The notes beneath the pieces were generated by a model that saw nothing but the letters and a program-made list of their open reading frames with translations, was not told where the DNA came from and made no database searches. From Opitutia bacterium (lineage in GTDB: Bacteria; Verrucomicrobiota; Verrucomicrobiia; Opitutales; Opitutaceae), in the NCBI GenBank assembly GCA_016217595.1, contig JACRHS010000004.1, positions 62,001 through 126,000 of the forward strand: 64,000 nucleotides of DNA, in the 5' to 3' direction. The stretch's first letter is position 1; the number at the start of each line of letters is the position of its first letter. The translations under genes were made by a program, and so were the position numbers. Positions 1-7,576 of this stretch are shown here, piece after piece.

Positions 1-1167
1 CATGAACGCCTCTGCGCCGGCCACCGCCGCATCGCTCCGCGTCGCCTGCGCACCGAGCACGCCCGAGGCATGACCCGCGGAACCATGCAGGAGTTCGCCC
101 CGCGCCTCGTAGCTGTGGTTGCGAAATTCCGTGCCCACCGCGCCGTCCGGCTCCAGTTCGCGATGCCGGTAGTCGCCCTGGCCAAACTTCACGCGCGCGC
201 CGGAAAACACGCCCAACTCGCGGCGCAGTTCGCCCTGCACATCTAGCCGGCGCTGGCGCAGGTCGACCCGCGTGCGCTCCTCGGTCGGAATGCCGTAGAG
301 CGTGTCGAACCCGCTGTAACTCGCTCCGAAAAATCCCTCGCGCGTAATCCAAGACAGACCCGCCGCCGCGCTGTCCGCCCTCAACGCGCTGTTGGGCAAG
401 CGATCTCGCCCCCACGTCGGCGCCGGCTCGCCCGCCGCGATGGCCTCGGCGGCATGCCCGGCCCGCCGGCGGTCGCTCTCGGCGAAGCCCGGGATGCGCA
501 GCTCGCCGGCCTCGCGCCGCGCGCCGTCCAGATGCAGCACGAGCGCCTGGTCGGCACCGCGCAGCAACGCCATGTCAGCGAAGCCGCCGCGCGACCAGCC
601 GTCGGACGCGCCGTCATAGCCGAGCTCCAGCTCGCCCGCGACGCGGCGCTCCGGCAGCTGGCTCTCGATGCGGTGCGTGATCACGTTGACCACGCCGCCC
701 ACCGCCGCGCTGCCGTACAGCAGAGACGCCGGGCCGCGCACCACTTCGATGCGCTCGGCGAGAAACGGCTCCACACTCACCGCGTGATCGGGGCTGGCCG
801 ACGACGCGTCGCCCGTGCCGACGCCGTTTTCGAGCAGCCGGATGCGGTCGCCGCCGAGACCGCGGATGAGCGGACGGCTCGCGCCCGGTCCAAACGACGT
901 CGCACTCATGCCCGGCTCGGCCGCGAGCGTGTCGCCCAACGTGAGCTGTCGCTTGAGATCGAGCGCCGAGCCCACGAGCGCCGTGGTGGCCTGCATCAGC
1001 TCGGCCTGGTCGCGTTTGAATGGAGAGGCCGTGACGACGAAGTGTTCCAGTTTCACCGGCGGCTCGGGTGCATTGGCGCCCGGTGGCTGCCCGGCGGTTT
1101 CGTGGCCGCGGACCAAGCCCGCAACGCAGAGTGAAAGAAGGGAGAATCGGAAATAGAAAGAGGACAT
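1..1167 (-). CDS. TonB-dependent receptor, ZnuD-like (C-terminal part beyond window)
   Basis: Outer-membrane receptor that would import a scarce ligand, probably a metal, using TonB energy. The ATG at 1167 opens a frame that is still open at base 1 (389 codons visible). Residues 1-21 look like a signal peptide. A TonB-box-like HFVVTAS lies at 43-49. The plug domain spans about 60-165 and contains RPLIRGLGGDRIRLLENGVG and, at 144-163, RGPASLLYGSAAVGGVVNVI. The GLGGDR...NGVG...DASS.SPDHAV pattern is characteristic of the ZnuD zinc-receptor group. The missing part is the C-terminal half of the barrel. A divergent small His/Cys-rich protein lies immediately upstream on the same strand, which fits a metal-uptake unit. 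The substrate (Zn, Ni or other) is inference. Confidence 0.88.
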   Translation of the reverse strand, partial: MSSFYFRFSLLSLCVAGLVRGHETAGQPPGANAPEPPVKLEHFVVTASPFKRDQAELMQATTALVGSALDLKRQLTLGDTLAAEPGMSATSFGPGASRPLIRGLGGDRIRLLENGVGTGDASSASPDHAVSVEPFLAERIEVVRGPASLLYGSAAVGGVVNVITHRIESQLPERRVAGELELGYDGASDGWSRGGFADMALLRGADQALVLHLDGARREAGELRIPGFAESDRRRAGHAAEAIAAGEPAPTWGRDRLPNSALRADSAAAGLSWITREGFFGASYSGFDTLYGIPTEERTRVDLRQRRLDVQGELRRELGVFSGARVKFGQGDYRHRELEPDGAVGTEFRNHSYEARGELLHGSAGHASGVLGAQATRSDAAVAGAEAFM

Positions 1168-1270
1168 ACCGAAGTATCGGGTTGAGAGCATACGGCCGGG
1201 CGGCAGCACACCGCGCGGCAGACGGAAAACCAAACGCGGCACACGAGCGCTGCGGCAGATCATGGTTGGC

Positions 1271-1645
1271 TCAACCCAACGGCGGCCCGCGCTTCGGTTG
1301 AAACCGATAACGCCACTCACTCAGGGCCTGTCTCCCGGGCAATCCGCACCGTCCCCACTCCACCGGCAACGGCGCCGCGGCCGGCGTCGCCGCCATAGCC
1401 AGCGTGAGCCCTTGCGCATAGAGTGTGACCGCGCAGCTATGGTCGGCGTTCGGGTCTGCCGGCGTCGGGCCATGCGCCGAATCCGCACTGCCAGTACAAC
1501 CATGCTCGGTCGTACCGCCATGTGCCCACGCGTGCCAGGTCGGACTCGCCGCCAACACCGCCAGCCACACCATCACTCCCGCCAGAGCTGCGGCGAGGAA
1601 GCGTTGGCCCAGCGGAAGGCTGGTGGTATTTCGGCGACTCAGCAT
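1271..1645 (-). CDS. Small His/Cys-rich membrane or secreted protein
   Basis: A 124-residue protein of unrecognised family. Residues 16-34 form one hydrophobic segment (signal peptide or membrane anchor). The rest is a short exported tail with His38, His42, His48, His58, His69 and Cys50, Cys71, Cys100, including the pattern HxWAH and DHSCAVTLYAQG. The clustered His and Cys suggest metal binding. Short proteins of this look (DUF2946-like) are often found beside copper, zinc or nickel TonB receptors. The gene lies 103 bases upstream of the ZnuD-like receptor and on the same strand, so the two may be co-transcribed. Function is inferred from context only. Confidence 0.6.
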   Translation of the reverse strand: MLSRRNTTSLPLGQRFLAAALAGVMVWLAVLAASPTWHAWAHGGTTEHGCTGSADSAHGPTPADPNADHSCAVTLYAQGLTLAMAATPAAAPLPVEWGRCGLPGRQALSEWRYRFQPKRGPPLG

Positions 1646-1737
1646 CAGGAGTGAAAACGTAGGTCATGCATTATGCCCAACGCGTCAAGCGACGGCGCGC
1701 GCTTGCCGCCGGGGCTGGCGGCGCTAGCGTCGCGGCG

Positions 1738-2805
1738 ATGTCCGACCCAACGCCCAATCCCGCCGCGTTCAGTTGCCCCGCGCCGCTGAGCCGCACCCAG
1801 GAGATTCAAGTCGCACACGGCGGCGGCGGGCGCATGACCCAGCAGCTAATCGACCGCGTGTTCGCGCCGGCATTCCGCAACGCCGCGCTCGATACCCGAC
1901 ACGACGGTGCGGCGCTCCCCACCCCGCCGCCCGGCGTGCGGCTCGCGTTCACCACCGACGCGCACGTGGTCAGCCCGCTGTTCTACCCCGGCGGCGACAT
2001 CGGCACGCTCGCCGTGCACGGCACGGTCAACGATCTGGCGATGTGCGGAGCACGCCCGCGCTGGCTCAGCGCCAGTTTCATTCTCGAAGAAGGCCTGCCG
2101 CTCGCGACGCTGGAGCGCGTCGTCACCTCCATGGGCGCCGCCGCGCGCGCCGCCGGCGTGGAAATCGTCACCGGCGACACCAAGGTCGTCGAACGCGGCA
2201 AGGGCGACGGCCTCTACGTGAGCACGGCCGGCATCGGCTGGATCGAAACGAATTTGACCATCGCGCCGGCGGCGGTGCGCGCCGGCGATGCGGTGTTGCT
2301 CAGCGGCGACATCGGCCGCCACGGCATGGCGATCCTCGCGCAGCGCGAAGGGCTCGCGTTCGAATCGCCCATCGAGAGCGATTGCGCGCCGCTGTGGCCG
2401 GCCGTCACGGCGCTGCTCGCGGCGGGCATCGAGATGCATTGTCTGCGCGACCTCACGCGCGGCGGCCTCGCCACCGCGACCATCGAAATCGCCGAAGCCG
2501 CGGGCGTGGCGATCGCGCTGCGCGAAACCGCCGTGCCCGTGAGCGAGCCGGTGCGCGGTGCATGCGAGATTCTCGGGCTCGATCCGCTCTATGTGGCCAA
2601 CGAGGGCCGTTTCGTGGCATTCGTGCCGGCGGCGCAGGCCGACCGCGCGCTGGAAATTTTGGCCCGCACCGCTCCCGGCGGTCCGCCTGCGCGCATCGGC
2701 GAAGTCCGCGCCGGCCCGGCGGGTCAGACGACGTTGCGCAGCGTGGTCGGCGTCGAACGCATCCTCGACCGCCTCAGCGGCGAACAACTGCCGCGGATCT
2801 GCTGA
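1738..2805 (+). CDS. hypE: Hydrogenase maturation protein HypE (carbamoyl dehydratase)
   Basis: HypE converts the carbamoyl group received from HypF on its C-terminal cysteine into a thiocyanate, the source of the CN ligands of [NiFe] hydrogenase. The protein (355 aa) has the AIRS/HypE signatures: GGGGRM near the N-terminus, [34 protein letters not shown], and [14 protein letters not shown]. It ends in the diagnostic PRIC with the acceptor Cys as last residue, which separates it from SelD, PurM and ThiL. I chose ATG 1738 because the family begins shortly before the GGGGR motif; an in-frame ATG at 1666 would add 24 Arg/Ala-rich residues. No clear Shine-Dalgarno is seen. No other hyp or hydrogenase genes are in the window, so it is an orphan here. 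Confidence 0.93.
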   Translation: MSDPTPNPAAFSCPAPLSRTQEIQVAHGGGGRMTQQLIDRVFAPAFRNAALDTRHDGAALPTPPPGVRLAFTTDAHVVSPLFYPGGDIGTLAVHGTVNDLAMCGARPRWLSASFILEEGLPLATLERVVTSMGAAARAAGVEIVTGDTKVVERGKGDGLYVSTAGIGWIETNLTIAPAAVRAGDAVLLSGDIGRHGMAILAQREGLAFESPIESDCAPLWPAVTALLAAGIEMHCLRDLTRGGLATATIEIAEAAGVAIALRETAVPVSEPVRGACEILGLDPLYVANEGRFVAFVPAAQADRALEILARTAPGGPPARIGEVRAGPAGQTTLRSVVGVERILDRLSGEQLPRIC

Positions 2806-2858
2806 TGCATCGTCACCAGCACATGGGCACAGCAAATTCCGAGTCTTGGGCCGAATAC

Positions 2859-2926
2859 TGTAGGAGCGGCTTTACGTCGCGACCATTGGCATGGACGACG
2901 GATCGCGGCATAAAGCCGCTCCTACA
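2859..2926. repeat. REP-like palindromic element, copy 1
   Basis: A perfect 16-base inverted repeat: TGTAGGAGCGGCTTTA at 2859-2874 and its complement at 2911-2926. The 36-base centre contains GCGAC and ATCGCGGC. It sits between hypE and the next gene. Related copies lie at 17320-17347 and about 38337-38388. The GTAGGAGCGGC core is known from dispersed REP-type elements of many bacteria. It may fold as a hairpin at the hypE mRNA 3' end. Confidence 0.85.
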
Positions 2927-2974
2927 CCCAATCGCCGCGAGCCGCGCCAACCGACTCGATGCGCCCACCTCCCC

Positions 2975-4291
2975 GTGACATCTAATCCGGCCACGCCCCC
3001 TGACGCGCCGATCAACGCCGACGCCGAACGCACCAGCCGGTGGTGCCTCGCGCTGGCGGCGGGCGTGTTGCTCGCGTGGTTCGGGTGGTTTGCGAGCGTC
3101 CGCACCGGCGGGCTTTGCGACGAGATGGGGCACATCGGCTCGGTCTACCATTTTCAGGAACACAAGCCCGGCTGGCCGGCGGAAATGCCGATGCTGCCCG
3201 GCTACCATTTTCTACTGCTCAGCTTCACCGGCTGGCATCCCGACCAGTTCAAGATGCGGCTCGTCACCTGCGGCCTGTCGCTGCTCGGGCTTGTGACCTT
3301 TGCCGGCGCGTGGCGGCGGTTTCACGGCGCGCCACCCGGACCGGCGACGCTGCTGTTTGCCCTGCTGCCCATCCTGCAACCCTACACCGCGATGGTGTAC
3401 ACCGACGCGCCCGCGCTTGCCGCCGTGTTCGGACTCTGGTGGGCGCATCTGGCCGGTCAACGCACGCTGGCCGCACTGCTGCTTGTGATCGCATGCCTGC
3501 TGCGCCAGACCAATCTGCTCTGGGGCGCGTTTGTGCTCGCATGGGAAGCGGTGCACACGCTCTGGCCGCCGCCCGGCGGACGAAAGCCCGGCGACTGGCG
3601 CGCCGCCCTGCAACGCGCGTGGCAACACGGCGGCGGACTCCTCTTCGTGCTCGCCGCCGCCGCCGCCATCGTGACTTACACCGGCCGTCTCACGCTCAGC
3701 GATCAACACGGCAACCAGGCGCACCCCAACATCGCCACGCTGCATTTCGCGGGCGTGCTCTGCACCTTGCTCGGCCTGCCACTCTGGCCGCGGGCAGCGC
3801 GAACCGCCGGGCACTGGTGGCGCGAACGCTGGCAACGCCAGCGCGGCCTCACCCTCGCCGCGGGCGCAGCCGCCGTGCTGACGACCGTGCTGCTCGCACG
3901 CACGTTTGCCAATTCGCACATCTGGAACCGTGAACTCTTCTGGCCCGACGCCACGTTCACCCTGCTGCGCAACTGGCCGCTCGTTTGGATCGACACGCAC
4001 CCGTGGCTGCGCTGGGCCTCCGCCGCCAACCTCGTGCTGCTCGGGCTCGCCACGCCGGCCCTGCTCGCCGGCCAGCCGCACCGGCGCGAACTGGTTTTGG
4101 CGCTCGTCTTCGGCGTGGTGCCGCTCGCGCTCAACTTCCTCGTCGAGCCGCGCTATTTCATTCCACTGTGCGCGTTCGGACTCTTCTTCGCGCGCCTCGA
4201 CCGCCGCGCCTACCGCACGCTGGCGCTCTGGTTTGGCCTCCTGTGCCTGATCCACGCGCCCTTCATCGCCCGAGGCTTGTCGCTGTGGTGA
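2975..4291 (+). CDS. Polytopic GT-C glycosyltransferase, ALG10/DIE2-like
   Basis: A membrane protein (about 438 aa, roughly ten hydrophobic segments) resembling the eukaryotic ALG10 alpha-1,2-glucosyltransferase family, GT-C fold. Matching landmarks in order: DEMGH at 49-53 in the first large loop (ALG10 has DEIFH), the following loop ending in MLPGYHFLL (ALG10: TLPGLYL), an LR-type helix, then QPYTAMVYTDAP (ALG10: FLYYTE/YTD) and LLRQTNLLWGAF (ALG10: FRQTNIIWAVF). GT-C enzymes use a lipid-linked sugar donor and act on the outer face of the inner membrane. The substrate here is unknown. The GTG at 2975 is preferred; an ATG at 2891 lies inside the REP element and would add an Arg/Pro-rich leader. 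No other glycan genes are adjacent. Family placement is by motif reading only. Confidence 0.72.
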   Translation: MTSNPATPPDAPINADAERTSRWCLALAAGVLLAWFGWFASVRTGGLCDEMGHIGSVYHFQEHKPGWPAEMPMLPGYHFLLLSFTGWHPDQFKMRLVTCGLSLLGLVTFAGAWRRFHGAPPGPATLLFALLPILQPYTAMVYTDAPALAAVFGLWWAHLAGQRTLAALLLVIACLLRQTNLLWGAFVLAWEAVHTLWPPPGGRKPGDWRAALQRAWQHGGGLLFVLAAAAAIVTYTGRLTLSDQHGNQAHPNIATLHFAGVLCTLLGLPLWPRAARTAGHWWRERWQRQRGLTLAAGAAAVLTTVLLARTFANSHIWNRELFWPDATFTLLRNWPLVWIDTHPWLRWASAANLVLLGLATPALLAGQPHRRELVLALVFGVVPLALNFLVEPRYFIPLCAFGLFFARLDRRAYRTLALWFGLLCLIHAPFIARGLSLW

Positions 4292-4361
4292 AGCGCGGCC
4301 GCGCGCACGGTTTCCGGGTAGAGACCGGGTCGGCCTGGGACTGCCACCCGGTAAAAGCAAA

Positions 4362-4391
4362 GCGCCCCTTCGTTATTAAGCGAAGAGGCGC
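4362..4391 (-). terminator. Likely intrinsic terminator of the TonB receptor gene
   Basis: An imperfect hairpin (GCGCC-C-CTTCG, 8-base loop, CGAAG-A-GGCGC). Read on the minus strand it is followed by TTTGCTTTT. It lies 52 bases past the stop of the minus-strand receptor gene that ends at 4444. Confidence 0.6.
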
Positions 4392-4443
4392 GTAAACCCA
4401 TAGAGCGGCTAAGCATCAATTCATGCTCAGAATCCCGCCCTAT

Positions 4444-7400
4444 TTAGAATTTGGCCCGAACTCCCAATGTCCAAACAGCACCATAGTTCACCACCTGGTT
4501 GAGCAGATTGGGGCTGCCGGTGAAGACTTTGATGGGCTCGCTCAGGATATTGCGTCCGCTGAGCGTGAGTTCGTATGTTTCGGAAATCTGGTACGCGGCA
4601 CTCAGATCAAACATCAGACGGGCATAACGGTAGTTGTCAAAGATGTTGGCCAATGTCGAAGTATAGGTGCGGCCTGTCCAAGTGGCGCGAAGGTTGGCCC
4701 GGAATTTCCGACTGTTGTAAGCGATACCGCCATTCGCCGCCTTGGTGGGAACACCGCCGAGCCGGACATTCGGCTGCACCCGGGTGAACGATCCGAAGAT
4801 GCTGAACTTTCTAGCAAAACCCGGCAGGAAGATGAGCTGCTGGCTGTAGGCGAGCTCGACGCTCTTTATGCGACGGGTATCCGACGCATTGGCGGGACGA
4901 AAGAATCTATAACCGTTGTACTGCTGTTCATCCGCATACCCGGCTTCTGCCTGCGTAATCTCGGTGTTCGCGACCGACAGATTTTTAATGTTCAGCTCGT
5001 AGGCCGTCACGCTCAAGGTGCCCGCCGGTTCCAGCGCATACTCGAGACTGGCATAGAACTTCTCCATCGTCTGGGGCTTCAGCTCCGGGTTGGGCACGGT
5101 GACCGTCAGCGCGGAGTCATTGATGCTGACCACCCCCGCCAGATTGCTGTAGCTCGGGCGGCCGATCGACTGGTTGCCCGCCACGTGGAGGACGAGCTTT
5201 TTGGAGAACGAGTATTTGGCGCCACCGCTCAGGAAATTGTTGCTGTACTCGCCAGTGTGGTTGACCGGGGTAAAGCCGTTGTACTTGTACGTCTCGGCCT
5301 CGATCGTGTTCAGCGTATAACCCGCCGCGAGGATCTGCGCATTCGTGCGGATATCGAATGTGCGGCCAACCGTTTGGGTTTCTTCACGCCGCAGGCCCAG
5401 GTTCAAACGCAGGCGCCGCCAGCGTGTATCGAGCTGGACATATCCCGCATCGATCTGCTCCTTCGCCCCGCGCGGACCGGCCTTGAAGGCAATGAAATTG
5501 GAAAGCGCCGTGCTCTCCGCGAAATAATCGGGATGCGCTTTGTAGAGCGAGTAAAGTGCGGTGCCATTGCCGAGCGGGAGGTTCAGCTTCCCGATGTTGC
5601 CGCCGATGCCGGGAGGCGAGAACGCGCCGTAGAGCGCCGGCATGACGGTGGTCGGATCAAGCTGGGAATGCGCCGCCCCGATGTAGGTCCAGGACAGGGC
5701 GCCGTTCCGCTTGAGATCGTATTTGCTCTCCGATGACTTAAGCCCGGTCGAGACGGTGAGCGGCAGGCCGGCGATGTGGAAGGTCTTTTTGGCGTCGGCG
5801 AAACCGATCTTCTGGAAATTCCCGCCGACGCGCTCGCCGGTCTGGACATTGCTGGTATTGGCATCATCGCGGTTGTAGCTCGCGATGTCGCCCCACGGGC
5901 GGCCGGATAACTGCGTGAACGTCCAGTCTGCGGACGCACTATTTGGCCGGGTCGCATTCCAGCTCATGCGGCTGATGCGGTTGCCGACCACGCTGAAGTA
6001 GCCCGAACGACGGTCCTCGTAGTGTGTCATGCTTCGCGAGTAGCTCGCGCCAACAGTAACGTTGATGGCGTTATGCCGAAACTCGACCTTGGGCGAGATC
6101 GTGAAGGTGTCGTTGAACTTGTTGACGTTGCCGCCCTGGGTGTTGACGCGCGTATTGATGTTCCCCGAATCCAACGCCGTGGTATTGCTGAGGGTGGAGT
6201 CAGCCGTGACCTGGGCATTGGCGACAAGGAATTGCTGCAAGTGGGAGTTGATGTCGTCTTCGAAATGTGTGCCCTGCGTGTTCAGCGACACGACGAGACC
6301 CGGCATAAGTTTGTAATCCATGTTCAGCGTGAAGACGTCCCGCGTGGAGATCTTGGGGCTGTCGCGAAGACTGATGGTATTGAGCACCAAGCCGCGGGCC
6401 GCGCTTGGCAATGCATAGGACATCGACGCACCCGACTGTTCATTAAAAAGTCCGTAATGGCCGAGCGAGACCACCAGGCCAAAGCGGTCATTGAAGCTGT
6501 TGGCGTAGCTCACAATGAAGCCGGGTTCGATCTTGCGGTGTTCGCCATCGCCCGGGCCGGGCGACTTGTTGAAGTTCATCTCGTAGCTGCTCGCACTAAG
6601 ACTTGTCGCCACGACGATTTCCCGCCCTTTGCGGGTGAAGGCATTCTTGGACTTCATATTCAACGTGCCAGCCGGTGCATCCGCGTCCATGCTGGCGGTG
6701 ATCGTCTTGTTGAGCTCGATTGACTCGACGTCGACGATCGACGCCTGTTCCAAATCGAAGGCACGCGAGCCGGACCCAAACTGTGCGGAAGCCGCCGACG
6801 CCACGCGCTGGCCATTCATCGTCACGGCCGCGTATTCCGGATTCAGACCGCCAATGCGCAAACCGCGCGCATCGGCATCGGCGTAGTCGATGACCACACC
6901 TGGCAGATATTTCACAAACTCGCCCATATTGCCGCCGGTGATGTCGCCAAAGTTGTCCGAGGAAACGACGCTCTTGGCATTCATAGCTGCGCGTTGGTCC
7001 ATCAGTGCCTTCGCATTGCCCTGCCTCTCGGCGGAAACCACGAAGGTCTCGAGCTTCAGGATTTCTGTCTGCTCGACCGCGATTAGATCGAAATCCTTCG
7101 TTGTCGTCTGACCCTTCGACACCATCACCTTTTCTTCGAGTTTGTTATAACCCGTAAAATCGACGGAGACAGTGACCACCCCGGTGGGCACATTGGAGAG
7201 GGTATAGGATCCGTCGCTCGTGGTAAGCGTGGAGAGATTGGTGCCTACAATCGCGACCACAGCGTTGTTCACATATTGCTTCGCCGCGGGATTGAAAACC
7301 CGCCCTTTGAGGATGCCATCGCCCGATAGCTGGGCGTGCGCCGGAGCCAGACATGCCACTATGGAGACGGTAAGTGCGACGAGGAACTGGAGGGCACGTC

Positions 7401-7470
7401 TTTTCGGACTAGGAGATACGCGCATAAGCTGACTTGCGTCAGATACACTGGATATCGAAGGAGTGTTCAT
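4444..7470 (-). CDS. TonB-dependent receptor with N-terminal carboxypeptidase-like domain
   Basis: A large outer-membrane receptor (1008 aa) of the type that imports glycans in Verrucomicrobiota and Bacteroidota. The signal peptide ends near AHA-Q (residue 46-47). A CarboxypepD_reg-like beta-sandwich spans about 51-130 (GILKGRVFNP, TSDGSYTLSNVPTG). It is followed by a TonB-box-like LETFVVSAER (140-149), a plug at about 160-275 (YLPGVVIDY, RIGGLNPEY, VTMNGQRV, SIELNKT) and a long beta-barrel ending in the usual C-terminal aromatic residue (RAKF). It is followed upstream on the same strand by a secreted carbohydrate-binding/propeller protein at 7577-10507, 106 bases away, so the two probably form a receptor/surface-enzyme pair. 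GC content is visibly lower than in neighbouring blocks, which may indicate transfer. The substrate is unknown. Confidence 0.93.
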   Translation of the reverse strand: MNTPSISSVSDASQLMRVSPSPKRRALQFLVALTVSIVACLAPAHAQLSGDGILKGRVFNPAAKQYVNNAVVAIVGTNLSTLTTSDGSYTLSNVPTGVVTVSVDFTGYNKLEEKVMVSKGQTTTKDFDLIAVEQTEILKLETFVVSAERQGNAKALMDQRAAMNAKSVVSSDNFGDITGGNMGEFVKYLPGVVIDYADADARGLRIGGLNPEYAAVTMNGQRVASAASAQFGSGSRAFDLEQASIVDVESIELNKTITASMDADAPAGTLNMKSKNAFTRKGREIVVATSLSASSYEMNFNKSPGPGDGEHRKIEPGFIVSYANSFNDRFGLVVSLGHYGLFNEQSGASMSYALPSAARGLVLNTISLRDSPKISTRDVFTLNMDYKLMPGLVVSLNTQGTHFEDDINSHLQQFLVANAQVTADSTLSNTTALDSGNINTRVNTQGGNVNKFNDTFTISPKVEFRHNAINVTVGASYSRSMTHYEDRRSGYFSVVGNRISRMSWNATRPNSASADWTFTQLSGRPWGDIASYNRDDANTSNVQTGERVGGNFQKIGFADAKKTFHIAGLPLTVSTGLKSSESKYDLKRNGALSWTYIGAAHSQLDPTTVMPALYGAFSPPGIGGNIGKLNLPLGNGTALYSLYKAHPDYFAESTALSNFIAFKAGPRGAKEQIDAGYVQLDTRWRRLRLNLGLRREETQTVGRTFDIRTNAQILAAGYTLNTIEAETYKYNGFTPVNHTGEYSNNFLSGGAKYSFSKKLVLHVAGNQSIGRPSYSNLAGVVSINDSALTVTVPNPELKPQTMEKFYASLEYALEPAGTLSVTAYELNIKNLSVANTEITQAEAGYADEQQYNGYRFFRPANASDTRRIKSVELAYSQQLIFLPGFARKFSIFGSFTRVQPNVRLGGVPTKAANGGIAYNSRKFRANLRATWTGRTYTSTLANIFDNYRYARLMFDLSAAYQISETYELTLSGRNILSEPIKVFTGSPNLLNQVVNYGAVWTLGVRAKF

Positions 7471-7576
7471 AGTTATGGGTGTTATTTTGAGCGGGATTTA
7501 GACTATAACAAAACGGTTGGCCAATGGACCGAAAGGGAACTTAGGCGGAGGCGCCTCCAAGTTGCGGCGTTGGGCT

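Noticed and set aside
1738..2805. SelD (selenophosphate synthetase) for the AIRS-type protein
   Set aside because: It lacks the N-terminal Sec/Cys-Lys motif of SelD and ends in the HypE-specific PRIC.
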